Shown in pieces: positions 21,917-33,440 of a stretch of 64,000 nucleotides of DNA. The notes under the pieces are model-generated. The model made no database searches. It was not told where the DNA came from and worked only from the letters and a program-made list of their open reading frames with translations. Source of the stretch: Karstenula rhodostoma CBS 690.94 (lineage: Eukaryota > Ascomycota > Dothideomycetes > Pleosporales > Didymosphaeriaceae). The position numbers and the translations under genes are program-made. Within the stretch, counting starts at the first letter, position 1. Each line of letters begins with the position of its first letter. Where the stretch lies: assembly GCA_010093485.1 (NCBI GenBank), contig MU001509.1, positions 959,373-1,023,372 on the forward strand, in the 5' to 3' direction.

Positions 21917-23780
21917 ATGGCCGATCCCGGCACCAAAGACCACCGCGACGTCGTCTCCCTCACAGACGATGAGAAAGAGAAGCGCGTGCACCGCGAGTAC
22001 CTGACGCAAGATGAGTCCCCGGCAGAGATGGAAGCGCGGATGAAAGAAGCTGCGTTGGTGCGGAAGCTGGATATGTTTATCGCGCCGGTGATGATGCTGC
22101 TTATGTTGATTTCGTATCTGGATCGTGGGAATATCGGGTTCGCCGCGACGCAGGGGATGACGGAGGATATCAATCTGAAAGGGACGGAGTTGAATGTGAG
22201 TGAAGCAGGATGTTCAGAGAGATGGCGAGAGACTGATAGGACGTAGACTGCGGTGTCGGTGTTCTATATCTTTTATATTTTGGCTGAGGTAGGTCGGCTG
22301 AGTGGGATTGTAGTGTGCATAGTGGCTAAGGCGACACGCAGTTCCCGACCTCCATCGTCGTGAAGCGCCTCCAGTTTAACCGTGTTATCCCTACTATTAC
22401 TTTCTGCTGGGGACTTGTGTGTATGTGCACGGGGTTCGTGCAATCTTTCGGTGGGCTGGTAACCACGCGTATCTTCCTTGGTTTCTTCGAAGGCTGTCTG
22501 TTTCCATCTATGACGCTATTTTTGTGTAACTGGTTAGCAGCCCTCTTTTTGCTTTGCATTGGAGATACGTTGCTGATGCTGAATCAAACAGGTACACCCG
22601 AGAAGAGCTCGGCATCCGCGTTGCTTACCTTTTCATCGCTTCCGCCCTCAGTGGCGCTTTTGGCGGTCTCATTGCTCTAGGTGTGCTGTATATGGACGGC
22701 GTGAACGGCTGGGAAGGGTGGCGATGGTATGTATCCCACATTTCCCATCCACAACTCGAGCATCTTACCACCACTCTCCACCACCACACTCTACCGCCGT
22801 GGCACCCGCTGATTACCCCAGGCTCTACGTAATAGAGGGCCTCCTGACCATTGTCTGGGCCTTCTGCTGTATATTCCTCGTCCCCAAGTCCTACGAAACA
22901 GCCTACTTCTTGAACGCCGACGACAAAGCGATAATGAGGCTGCGCGCCGAGCGCGCAGAAGCGTGAGTCCCCCTCTTCAATCCTCAATATCAAAGCTCAA
23001 CCAGCACGTGATAGATATTCCGGCGGCTCCGGGCACGTGTCGAAAGCCGACATCATAGAAGCCGCAAAGGACATCAAGAGCTGGGTGCACGGCTGCATCC
23101 AGATAGCCGTGGTGACGATTCTCTACGGCTTCGGCACGTTCCTGCCTATAATCATCAGATACGGGTTCAAGTACTCCACGCAGCAGGTGCGTTTCTTTCC
23201 CTCCTTCCACCCCGTTCACTGGGGGAAACTAAGACCGAACAACCAGGCACAATACCTTGTCGTCCCCGTCAACCTCTGGGGCGCCTTCGTCTACGCGGTC
23301 GGCGCCTACCTCTCCGACCGCTACCAATCCCGCTTCTGGCCCATGGTCCTCTGCGCGCCCATCGGCATCGTCGGCTACACAATTCTCATCGCGCCTGTCT
23401 CCGCTGGGATCCTCTACTTCGCCACGTACCTCATTGCTACCGCCTGCTTCCTCTGCACGGGGAGTAACATCACGTGGTTGTCAGTAAATAACGCGCCGGA
23501 CGGCAAGCGCGCGGCGTCGATGGGCATCCTGCTGACGCTGACGAACATTGGGGGCGTGGTGAGCGGGCAGATTTACTACACGGGCGCGGCGCCGAGGTAT
23601 GTGCTGGGGCATGCGTGGAGTTTGGGGTGCCTTGTCTTTGCGTGGTGCGGATGGTGGGTTGTAAGGGCGATTTATAGGCGGAGGGAGAGGGAGAAGGATG
23701 CGTTGTTGGCGGAAGGGTATATGAGACCAGAGGGGAGGATGTATACCGATCGCGAGCCGGATTTTAGGTATCAGATCTGA
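21917..23780 (+). CDS. MFS transporter, allantoate permease/anion:cation symporter type
   Basis: Seven exons: 21917-22195, 22247-22288, 22342-22532, 22592-22726, 22822-22962, 23015-23186 and 23247-23780; all splice sites are GT-AG and the frame closes at 497 residues. The first transmembrane segment ends in SYLDRGNIGFA, the typical TM1/loop motif of the Dal5/Tna1 (ACS) family of fungal carboxylate and amide permeases. About 12 hydrophobic segments follow (for example TAVSVFYIFYILAE, GAFGGLIALGVLYM, ASMGILLTLTNIGGVVSGQI). It is a plasma-membrane importer of organic anions by family. As the only transporter of the cluster it is the likely substrate uptake system. It is divergent from HIBADH-B. 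Confidence 0.93.
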
Positions 23781-24419
23781 TGGTGGAGGTGCTGTTTGCC
23801 TATGATTCGAGGTGCAACTATGGTTAGGACTGCAAAAGTGACACCACTATGCGATCGTTGACACTAGGTCATGGATGTGTTTGTGACAAGAGACCAAGCC
23901 CAGTGTCTGATTTGCGTCGATCGAGGTTGAGTACGCAAGTGTTTATCCATGTGCTTCTCTGCACAAAAGACCTGCATATTGCATGCAGATGAGATTAAAA
24001 GCTCAAGACCAGTGACCCACCTAATATGCCACTAAAGGTAGTGCGTATGAGCATGGAAGAGCTATCGGTATAATCAGGTCAAATATGATACTTCGCGAGC
24101 TTGGACAAGCCGCGGCAAAACTCGATAAAGCAACTCGGTAGGGTGCCAAAACACAAATACGGTATAATCAGGTATACACAGTAACCAGGCAGGCGGAGCG
24201 TTAACACAGACACGGATTGTCGTCCCCTGTCGTAGATCCAGTGATGGCAGTTCCCACCGCATCCCAGGCAGATCTGAGAGACGTAGGTATCGTCGACAGC
24301 ACCCTGCATCAGGGGTTCCACGTGCGCAAAAGTGCCGACAGCTTACTTGGCGATTGTAAGAAATCCGGAGCTCACGTGAAAGTCACGTTTCTGCAGGGCT
24401 AGGAACACCAAAAATCCTG

Positions 24420-24790
24420 CATTTACGTAACATTATATTTTTAAACTTTTTAATAGTAAATAAAGCCGCACAACCCTAGTTCGAATCCCACCCTGATCTT
24501 TACCTTTTTTATGACCTTTTTTTGAATACGCTTATTTTTGAGCTATTAGCTAGGGGAAATACCTTTTTGTCAACATTTTTGTCTACACTCAATAACTCAA
24601 TCTTTTTGTCATTATTTCCCTCCTGATAGTAAATGAAATTTAATGAATACTTTTAAATGCTATAGCTATATATTAAATTCTTTTTAGCTACTAGTACTTT
24701 TTATTATATGTAGAGGGCGCAAATGCAAGAAAATAGAGGGGAAAAAAAGAAGATAATTGCGAAAAATTGCTGCTGACTAAGCGCGCTAGT
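24420..24790. repeat. AT-rich relic, probably RIP-mutated repeat
   Basis: About 370 bp of strongly AT-rich DNA inside balanced-composition flanks, with runs such as TTTTTAAACTTTTTAATAG. It includes AGTTCGAATCCC at about 24478, which looks like a tRNA T-arm/B-box, followed by T runs. The stem bases do not pair, so it is not a tRNA gene. A decayed transposon or SINE-like piece is likely. Confidence 0.5.
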
Positions 24791-24960
24791 TGCTAGCGTT
24801 TCCTAATTAGGACGTACTAGCGCCGCAGGAGCTCCGGATTTCTTGCAATCGCCTAGTACCTAGTACGATTCACCGTGTATGAGTGCATCCCTGTTGCACC
24901 AGGCGACGAACATACCACATGGACCTGCCTGTCAAGAACGCCAGGGCAGCCAGCGGCAAG

Positions 24961-25014
24961 AGATCCGGTAGATCCGGTAGATCCGGTAGATCCGGTAGAT
25001 TCGGTAGATTCGGT
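24961..25014 (+). repeat. 9-bp minisatellite
   Basis: Six tandem copies of AGATCCGGT, the last two as AGATTCGGT. Confidence 0.9.
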
Positions 25015-26594
25015 GTCGTCCCATACGTTCAAGAATGGAATGATATGGGGACTTGAGTCATGTAATGAGTCACGTTTCTTTGGTACGACGTCTGCGTGGC
25101 GTGTGTCGAGAAGAAAATCGTGGAAGTCGAAGGAAGAATACGAGACAGAAGCGTCCATAATTTCGTATTAACGAACGTTCCCATCCCTCGTGCCACTTAT
25201 TATCTTCTACTGTGGAGTTCGGCCGCTATACGCCTGCCCTATGGGGAAAGGTAGTCATGAATGCTGGGAGTACCTGAAACAAGTGGCGGCTTGGCACTCG
25301 CTCGGCCCGACATCCTTCCGCCACAAGGGTATAGCTCCACCACTCGCTACCACGGTAAATTGTCGAAGATTAATCCGGCGTGTAATTACACCCAACCCTC
25401 ACGTCTCGATTGACATTGGTGCCTCCCGAAGCTCGCGCAACCGACGGTCTTTTATAACTCCGCCAACTTCTGCTGTGGGAGCCCCCAGGGGTGAGAGGTG
25501 GGTGTTAGAAGCGGAGATCCCATCCTCATCGTACATAGACAGAAAACACCGAGTCAAGACAAGTTGAGAGGCGTGGTGCCGATGACCCTGTAGTCCTCTT
25601 CGAGTTGAGAATGAGGAGTGAAAAGCTTGCTGCACATTCTCAGTAACATGCTGCGAGCCGATCGCCGAAGGAGTACCGTAATGACGGCGACGAATTTCCG
25701 TGGCTCCTTTGGGGATTGTGACATTTAGGCAGTATCCGTCTTGGGGATGAGGGTTCGAAGCCGCAACATATGGGTAGGGCCGACTCGTAAAACGCAGGGT
25801 CGGGCATCCCGAGTTTCTGGATTTTCGCAGGTCCACGCCATGATCGAGAATCATGCAGATCAACGGGTTCGGTATTCCAGTTCTTTGGGTGCCACATCCC
25901 ACACAGCATTGCAGGAATCGGATTTTAGACGTCGAGGTGCACACATCGAGTTCATGGGGTCAGGGGTGCGAATCTAACACCACGGACCACACATTAACGC
26001 CACCGGCCGACTAACCTGCCATGTTAGGACCGGTGCCCGCCAGCAAAATTTATATGATACGGGCAACGAATGTAACTATTGCGAGAAGGAACACTAGTAT
26101 CGAGTCAAGAACTTGACGCTTAGGCTTCTCCTGCCTGAATACGTTAATCAGTCGCCACAACTCGAAGGGTGTTTAAACCTCTGGCAGTTCGCGCTGGCGT
26201 GCTGCCTGTCCCACCTTGAAGGCAGGTGCCAAGTGGGAGGCCTTTTGCTAGTCAATGTGGAAATGGACGCAGCATGGATCACCTCGCATAAGGGAAACGG
26301 GAAAATCTTCTGACACGGGCTGCTCAAACATTAGGACCTTCGCGAGCCGGATAGCGTGTGGCGGAAGAGTAGACCAGGATGTTGGGCAGGGCTCCACCCT
26401 GAATCATGAGAGATCTGTCGCACGCGCTGTGGAGCCATGGTGGTGGATATACCTAGCCCTGTGAACATCCTCGAACCGCATCGTGCAACCCGTTTGCTAC
26501 GGATATCCGAGCGCAATGGTATGTTGGGAGGGCACGCATTTGTCTCTGGATTATCCTCAACTGACCGACGATAGAGCGACACTGCAGGCCAAGT

Positions 26595-27827
26595 ATGGCT
26601 GAGACCTCTTCTGATCGTTCGACCTTACTGACCATCGCGAGTTTCCTCCTGGTTTCCTGGAACAAAGCCGAGCTCCTCAGATTGTTGCAGGCAACGCAAC
26701 CGTTCAGGCTCTCGGATGTCTTATGTTCTTTGCCCGCGTTTACTCTCGCGCGGTCTTAATCGGCACATGGAAGAGTGAAGACTGGGCACTATCAGCAGCT
26801 TGGGTAGAAATTATCGCGCATTTCTTTCTTGATCGTTGCTGACGCAAGTCTGTAGCTGCTAGCCACAGGATACTCGATATGTCAATACGGTCAGGTCAAT
26901 CATGGCTCCGGGAAACATCTTGTTGCGACTCCCATGGCCGAGGCCGTCACGGGCCAAAAGTACGCTTTCGCGGCTCAATGCTTGCTTTTTCTCGCTATTC
27001 CCATGCCGAAAGTCAGCATGTGTCTCTCCTATCTCAGGATCTTCTACTCGGACGTAGCCGGTCGGCGCCTCATCTACGGCTTGCTTGTTCTGCTGGCATT
27101 GGCCATGATACCGATCGTGGTCGAGAACTTCTTCACGTGCAGGCCCTTGAGCCTTTACTGGGAAGAGTTTAGGCCAAAGAGCAAGTGTTTGAAAGACTTG
27201 CCAATACTTTTTATCCACGGTAGCTTGAACCTTTTCATCGACGTTGCATTGATGAGTATTCTCATTCCACGCATCGTCAAGCTGAAGGTCACCAAGCAGC
27301 AAAAATGGGCGCTGGTCGGCATCGTGCTTCTGGGGTCACTCTCGGTGGTGGCAGGGATCATCCGGATGGTACGCGTCGGCACGTTGTTGAGGAGGAAGAA
27401 ACTGGACCCTCCGTGGGATATGTACGATGTGTCCATCTGGTCGTCGACCGAGATTTATGTTGCGCTCATGTGCGCGGCGGCGCCAGGAATCAAGCCGCTT
27501 GTCAGCAAGTTACTACCCAAGTTGTTGGGTACGACGCTCCGTAGCCGGACTGGAACGATGGGGGCGCAGTCGAACCACATCGAGTTGGCGTCGAAGATGA
27601 AGCGATCACCGCTCGCGTCGAAACACTTGTCGGTGCGGAAGAGCAACAGCACAACCCGACTCACGTCGGCCCACGGGCCATACGCGGAGATATACAGTAC
27701 TGGAAAGCATGACGAGGAGAGCTTGGACGGAAACAGCGAAGTGGACGAAGGATCAGGCCGCTTGAAAGTGGAAGATGGCATTCTGCGGAATACGAGCGTG
27801 GTCGTCAAGTCGGAGAAGCGCATGTAA
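26595..27827 (+). CDS. Pth11-like (rhodopsin-domain, SAT4-type) integral membrane protein; 5' end disturbed
   Basis: The confident part is an exon ending at 26803 (PGFLEQSRAPQIVAGNATVQ ... SEDWALSAAW) joined across a 52-nt intron (GTAGAA...CTGTAG) to 26856-27827. It has about seven hydrophobic helices, a conserved Cys before TM3, PLSLYW-type loop and a long Ser/Thr-rich cytoplasmic tail. The N-terminal frame does not connect to an ATG: the ATG at 26595 is in another frame, and a shift by one base within AGTTTCC (about 26640) would join them. The alternative is an unseen tiny 5' exon ending before the AG at about 26641. Pth11-like proteins are surface receptors in appressorium-forming fungi, but many members have unknown roles. 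It may be a pseudogene. Confidence 0.65.
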
Positions 27828-28416
27828 CGGGTGAAGACACACAACGAGAGCGTAGCTGGACCGGCATTGGCGGCTGTATGTAAAGATACCCGTGCAATAG
27901 TACCGACAGTGTCGATGTACTCGTTTGAGGCTGGGGATTATTGCAGTGATGGGGTCGTTGAAGCTGGGAGGGATTGAGCTCGAGCTCTCGACGCGAGGGG
28001 AAGGAATGACCTCATCGAACGCGATGCAATACACTGACTGCGCTGCAGCGCTGCTTCCACACGGTCCATCTCGCTGCAGTATTCCTCCTCTCTGGTTGCA
28101 GCCTTGGAGTCATGAGATGCTGCTCGCTGCTTTGTCCAAGGCCCTAGTGTTTGCTGCAACCGGACCATCGATTCATCCCGCCCGGCTCCGCTCCGCTCAT
28201 TGCGCGTCATCCCCAGTCTCTTTTGCAATGGCCTGTCGATTACCCCGACCGTGTAGGCTCTACCGTATGCACGAGTCTGCTCCTTGCCGCGTGGTAGGCC
28301 GTTGGCGTTCTTGATCACTTCGTCAACCCGTCGCTCGCCCAGATGCTCGCCGTGTATAAAGCCCCTGCTGGCGAAAGCTTATACCCGCGTCAAGCCTCGC
28401 TTCAGGAACAAAGGCA
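27828..28416. other. Intergenic region with TATA box for the acid phosphatase locus
   Basis: 590 bp. GTGTATAAAGCC at about 28352-28362 lies 55-65 bp before the expected start of the phosphatase frame and is a good TATA box. Confidence 0.55.
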
Positions 28417-30355
28417 TTGATTGAAAAGATCCCGCCGCTTGCTTTCGCACATTTCATAGCCGTTTCGGCATTCGTTCTGGGTACCGTAGCTGCTCCGGCA
28501 ACGACTGTCTCAGCCGCGCCTTACGCCGGCTCCGCAACCGCAGACTCGTTTCCCCCGACAGACAGTACGTCGCTCATACTCAACCGCGTTGAATGCGTGT
28601 GTACGCCTTCTCTGGAAATGTTGATTTTTGCCACGCAGCGGCTGTCAATCCATCCTTGTTCCCCCCGGAGAGTGTAGTTGGCTTCGCTGGCCCTACGCCG
28701 GCTGGTCTTGAGCCTGCCGCCGCACAGACGGCACCCGCGTACCCATACAACGAGGGCGATGCCAACGAATTCCCGCTCGTCAATCCTCAACCGCACGGAA
28801 GCAGTACTGGTTTCACGTTTGACATCGGCAAGTACTGGGGAAACCTCTCGCCGTGGTACAGCCTACACTCTGCCGACTACGGACTGCCTGACGCAGATCC
28901 ACTGATCCCCGAAGGTTGCGAAATAACGCAGTTGCATCTGCTCTACCGTCATGGAGCCAGATATCCTACCAGTGATGCAGCTCCTCCAACCTTTGCTCAT
29001 AAGATTGCCAACGCCACCGAGACCGGCTTCGAAGTATCTGGCGAGCTCGCCTTCCTTGGAAATTGAACGTATAAGCTGGGTGCCGAGCTCCTCACTCCTT
29101 TTGGACGCAGTCAAAACTTCCTCCTCGGTGTTGCGTACCGTCAATTGTATGGGCATCTGCTCAACAACTTCACAGAAGCAGGGACAATACCCGTCTTCCG
29201 CACCGAATCGCAAGATCGCATGGTCAAGACAGCCCAGAATTTTGCGGCGGGTTTTTTTGGTGTCCCTGAATTCCTTGACCAGGTTAATCTCGAAATTTTG
29301 GTTGAGAACGCTACTGTGAACAACTCTGGCGCGTCGTACGACATGTGTCCCAATGCAAATATCACGAGCCGGGGAAGCATAGGGAGTACAGTCGCCGCAC
29401 AGTTTGCCAACAATGCATTCAACGCGACAATTGCTCGCTTGCAGTCGCAGGTAAGTTAGGTCCTTGAGCCGCAGATGGGCCGAGTTCCGTCTGATCACGC
29501 TATCAGATCTCGGGAATCAATTTCACTTCCACCGATGCCATTGCGATGCTTCAGCTCTGCTCGTATGAAACAATCGCTCTCGGATATTCCGCCTTTTGCG
29601 ACTTGTTCAGCCAGGAAGACTTCCTGAACTACGAGTACTACTACGACTTGGTATGATGCCCGCTGCATCCTTCACTAGGGCTCCAGTGAGCCGACTGACG
29701 GCTTTTTCTAGACTTTCTACTACAACAACGGCCCTGGCTCTCCAGTGGCTGCTGCCCAAGGCAAGGGCTACCTAGATGAGTTCATCGCACGATTCACGGG
29801 AGAATACCCGCAAGCGAACTCAGCACTAAACGAAACATTCGACAACACATCGACTTACTTCCCGCTCAACCAATCCATATATGCGGATGCTACGCATGAA
29901 GTCGTTGTTCTTGATACGCTAACCGCCTTTAACCTGACGGCGTTGTTCCAAGGCCCGCCCTTGAGTGTCACCGGCAACCGCGGCCAGAACAGCTTCCTGG
30001 CTAGCAGGCTCGTACCGTTCGCCACACATTTTACCACTCAGGTGCTGTCTTGCCCTGTTTACCAACCAACCAAGCAGATACGCTTCATTATGTAAGTGAC
30101 ATTGCGCTCAATGCTTTCTGCATTTCACACTTTCTATCAACCCAATCTCTGATACTTGTATACAGCAACGACGCCGTCATTCCCATCAACAACTACCCTG
30201 GCTGCCCCGAGAACCTAAACGGCCTCTGTTCGTTTGAAAACGTCGTCTCGGTCCTCCAGAGCCGAAGCAGTGAGATAGATTTCAACTACGACTGTTTCGC
30301 CAACTACACGGCCGCTCCGGGCATGGATTACAACGGTCGGGCACCAAACTCTTAG
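28417..30355 (+). pseudogene. Secreted histidine acid phosphatase/phytase-like gene, inactivated
   Basis: Five exons: 28417-28564, 28639-29450, 29507-29650, 29712-30091 and 30166-30355; all splice sites are GT-AG and frames are consistent over 558 codons. The product has a secretory N terminus (HFIAVSAFVLGTVAAPATTV), the catalytic motif LLYRHGARYP near residue 153, a second catalytic region ADATHEVVVLDTLTAFNLT, and many N-glycosylation sites, as in extracellular fungal acid phosphatases/phytases. Two defects are seen: no ATG opens the frame (TTG stands where the start is expected, about 60 bp after a TATA box), and an in-frame TGA at 29064-29066 (codon 192) interrupts a conserved stretch between AFLGN and TYKLGAEL, where relatives carry Trp. 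No intron removes it. Otherwise the frame is intact, so inactivation is recent or the base is a sequencing error. Confidence 0.8.
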
Positions 30356-31669
30356 AAAACCGCTTGTGTTGGTCTTTTTCGCAATGAGATCTCGCGCATG
30401 TCTACATCAAGAGACGTGACCATGTGGGATTATAATGTACATAATGAGGTCACTTCATCGACCCACTTCGTTCCAAGATCGAGAGGTGCACCGCGCCGTA
30501 GTGCACAATTGAACGGAAACAAGCACCACGAGTTGATATGTTCTATTCTCAGAAAATCATAGAATGACCGGGCATCATTGTCTACGTGTCTCCTGGATAG
30601 CTCTGAGGGGCTCGGCGCTTAATTGAATATATAATCGCGGTAGCCGAACTGGCGAGCTCGATGACCGAGGCGAGGAGCGACAAGCGCCGAGCGGAACGCG
30701 TTCGTCTCGGGTATCGCGGATCCAGAAACGCAGGCATGGACCCTCGGGTGGCGAATATCACGATACAGCTCGCGAGAGCATGGTGTCATTGTGGGAGGCG
30801 ACTTCGGCACAAGGCATGACGAAGTGTACAGTCTTACATGGAAATACCTCCAGGCGGTGAATCTGACTGGTAAGCGGATCAGAAGCCCCGTTGAGCCAGG
30901 ACATCAATCTGCTCTAAGGCGTTACACCTTTATCGTATTTCGCCCTAGCGGTCACCGCGACTGGTTGTCTCCACATCACCAACATAGGCTGGCCTGGAGC
31001 GCATGGTGCTCGTGAAGATGCCTCAGGTTAGCTGATCAATGGTAGTAGCACTTCCGCCACATCCCGCTTCATTCTGAAGTCAGCCTTATCTAAATTTACA
31101 TCTTCTTGCGTGCTTATAGAATAGCCCGCACCACGGATACCCCGGACCCATTGAACCATCCTTTTCCCCACATAGTCTGCCCTACGCCTGTCTCGGTGCG
31201 CGCCGAACAAAGCTTCTTTGAAAGCCCAAGAGCCGATCTGTTGGACCGCCGTTCAGGCAGGTCCTACCCATCGGAAGTTTCGGTTCGGGGAATGATATGC
31301 TCCGCTATCGATTTTCGTACACCGAGGCGACGGCTGCGGCGGATGATCGCTAGGGTGGAGCTAGCACGGCTCTTTGCGAGTGGGCCCTGGACCAAGGGTC
31401 TTGTGTGGAGAAAGCTGGGGCTGCAAGGTTAGGTCGAGGAAAAGGCTGGTAATGCGATATGCATTTTGTGCAAGTGGCATCTTTGAGATTGAGGGAGACT
31501 TGAATTCATTGGGGGAGACATAGATTTGTTGGGGGAAACATAGGTTTGTTGAGGAAACCGTAGATTTATTGAGGGAAACATGTATCTATTGGGGAAAACA
31601 AAGATCCATAAATCGTTGCAGGGCTGTCGTACCAATACAATGCACACGCTTTCTGTCCACATGCCGCGC
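30356..31669. other. Gene-poor stretch
   Basis: 1.3 kb between the phosphatase locus and the UstYa-like gene. Weak open frames on both strands (30619-30810 minus, 31106-31432 plus) have no domain features. A 20-bp minisatellite lies at 31508-31606. Confidence 0.5.
31508..31606 (+). repeat. 20-bp minisatellite
   Basis: Five imperfect units of ATTGGGGGAAACATAGATTT type in a row, just downstream of the UstYa-like stop codon. Confidence 0.85.
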
Positions 31670-32588
31670 CTACCACGTCAATCCATCGCCCGCATGGTAG
31701 TTGTCCAGATGCATAATGCCCTTCTCCGGCTCTACATCGAAGTAGTTGGCCGATAAAGTTTCTGTGTAGTCCCGGAGTGCATCCCAGTCGTTACACTTTT
31801 TGTCCTGCCCGTGACCCGTCTCTCTATGACCATTTGTCCAAAGAATGGTGTCGTCGACGTTACACATGATGTACTGTCGAATTGCGTCGAGGCAGTGCAT
31901 GTCATGTGGACGAGACCAGTTCCACGCACGTCCCTGTTCCATCAGAACGTAGTGTTCGCGAATTACTTTCTAGATTTGTGTCAGTGAAAACCGGAGAGAT
32001 CTTGCCAGAGGTGACTTACCGTGCAATGCATAGCATGGTACGCTTCAATCACGTACATGAATTTCCCGCTCTCGTCTGGGAGAGGTACGCTGGGCGGCAG
32101 GTTCTTCTCCGCAACGTAGTCGGCGTCCAGAGCTATCACTCCGTGGCCCGGAAGGATGTCGTCCCATGCCTTGGATGCCACCTCCTCGTCGTTGGACATG
32201 TATTTTGAATGCGCATAGATTGTTCGGGATACTGTTCGCTCATGGCTTAAACCCGCTGCACCCTCATCAGTGAAAGTGAAACATGTTGGTCGGTGAGTAG
32301 TGACATACTCGGACCCAGGAAGCGTGCGTTCACGCTCCGTTGGATCTCGACAATATATATGCTCTCGACCGCAATAACGAGAAATGCGAACGTCAACAGC
32401 ATTTTCGAGGTGTTGTTTCTGAGCCAGGATTTCCAGGATTGGGACCCTCTGCTCGGAGTTTTGGGTGAACTCGACACCCCTAACAGTGCCTCGGAAATAT
32501 CGTATTGTGCTGACGAACCCTGATCGTCGTCGTGGGACTCCTCAAATGATACACTAACATAAGAAGACTTTTCTGAAGGGAACGCCAT
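31670..32588 (-). CDS. UstYa-like (DUF3328) oxidase-type protein
   Basis: Three exons: 32588-32309, 32246-32020 and 31969-31670 (introns GTATGT...TTTAAG and GTAAGT...TCTAG), 268 residues. A cytoplasmic Ser-rich N terminus is followed by one membrane anchor (MLLTFAFLVIAVESIYIVEI, about residues 63-82). The lumenal domain has the two HxxHC motifs that define the family, YHAMHC (H164-C168) and HDMHC (H191-C195), the second continuing LDAIRQYIMCNVDDT. DUF3328 proteins (UstYa/UstYb) carry out oxidative cyclisation of ribosomal peptides in ustiloxin, asperipin, phomopsin and victorin-type pathways. All family motifs are present, so the gene looks functional. The Kex2-repeat precursor starts 1.4 kb away in the opposite direction, which strongly suggests they work together in the secretory pathway. 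Confidence 0.9.
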
Positions 32589-32706
32589 TGTGATGGTAGT
32601 GCAGGGAGTAAGTGAGGAATTTGATGAGGATCAATGGACCTTGGGATTACTTTGGCAGCACGCCTCTATACCAAGTGCTCACCCTACCTTTCTCAGTTTT
32701 CGTAGG

Positions 32707-33180
32707 TTAGTATCCACTTTTTTTTTCCTTAGAGCCCGTCGCTTCAGCTCGTCGACTGTCTGTATAATCCTCCGGGGTGTTTGCAGACATGCACTGCTGC
32801 CAACTCTCCATGTGCATATTGAGGGTGGCTCCACGTTGAGGAACGTATGCACAGCCTTGAGTAACCCTTACGGTGTAGGTTGCTCCGTCCGGGTAAGGCC
32901 CGAGCTGCGGGATCCTGATGGAACCACGTTTTTTACCTGGCTTGCATGGATGACTTCCTGCCGCGGTCAACAGATGTGGGAAGGTTGTTGTGATTCCGAT
33001 TTCTGGACCCTGGCAGCGAAGCGATGAAGAGCACGAATGTGGCTCGCCAGACGTAAAGTTTAGACCACCGACGGTTTGCCGACCGTTTTCTACGTTATTG
33101 TTCCTTTCGGAAATCTGCCGGTTGGCGCCTATGAGAAGCGCGCGGCCGCTGCCCGTCCAGGTTAGTTTGTGCGTAAGCAT
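32707..33180 (-). CDS. Hypothetical protein between UstYa-like gene and peptide precursor
   Basis: A 157-codon frame with no family I recognise. It has five cysteines spread over the middle and end (HSCSSSLRCQ, HPCKPGKKRG, TQGCAYVPQR, SWQQCMSAN) and several Gly/Pro-rich turns, which would fit a small disulfide-bonded protein. The frame from its own ATG lacks a signal peptide. A possible intron of 63 nt (GTTAAC...CTAACCTGGACGGGCAG, good branch site) would join it to an upstream short exon starting at about 33250. It lies inside the putative peptide locus, so it deserves a transcript check, but it may be a chance frame. Confidence 0.3.
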   Translation of the reverse strand: MLTHKLTWTGSGRALLIGANRQISERNNNVENGRQTVGGLNFTSGEPHSCSSSLRCQGPEIGITTTFPHLLTAAGSHPCKPGKKRGSIRIPQLGPYPDGATYTVRVTQGCAYVPQRGATLNMHMESWQQCMSANTPEDYTDSRRAEATGSKEKKSGY

Positions 33181-33440
33181 CCTTCATGTGGGGCAGCGGC
33201 ACGACGTTAACGAGGGAAAGGATTGCGAGGAGTGCCGTGACATGCGGTTGCAGTGCGGCGGCTGCTAATACGAGATAACCACGCGGCTGCACGCCGAAGC
33301 TGAGGATCAGATTGTCGATCGTCAATCCAACCAACACGAGTCATGGTGGAACACGGAAGTACGTCCGACCAGCAAAGACCTAAACAGTATAGAGGTTGAG
33401 TTTGCCATGGGCACGAAGTGATGTCGTGCATATGGAACAA

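Larger units (their letters stand above)
23781..26594. other. Gene-poor stretch
   Basis: 2.8 kb without a supportable gene. It holds an AT-rich relic (24420-24790) and a 9-bp minisatellite (24961-25014). The remaining open frames are short and lack domain features. Confidence 0.55.

Noticed and set aside
24961..25014. Possible CRISPR-like array
   Set aside because: Direct 9-bp units without spacers: a minisatellite in a eukaryotic genome.
25399..25944. 181-codon minus-strand frame
   Set aside because: No motif, biased composition of a chance frame, no splice or promoter support.
29020..29080. Intron removing the premature stop of the acid phosphatase
   Set aside because: The only GT...AG pair spans about 42 nt and would delete residues conserved in the family; reading straight through the TGA keeps the family alignment.
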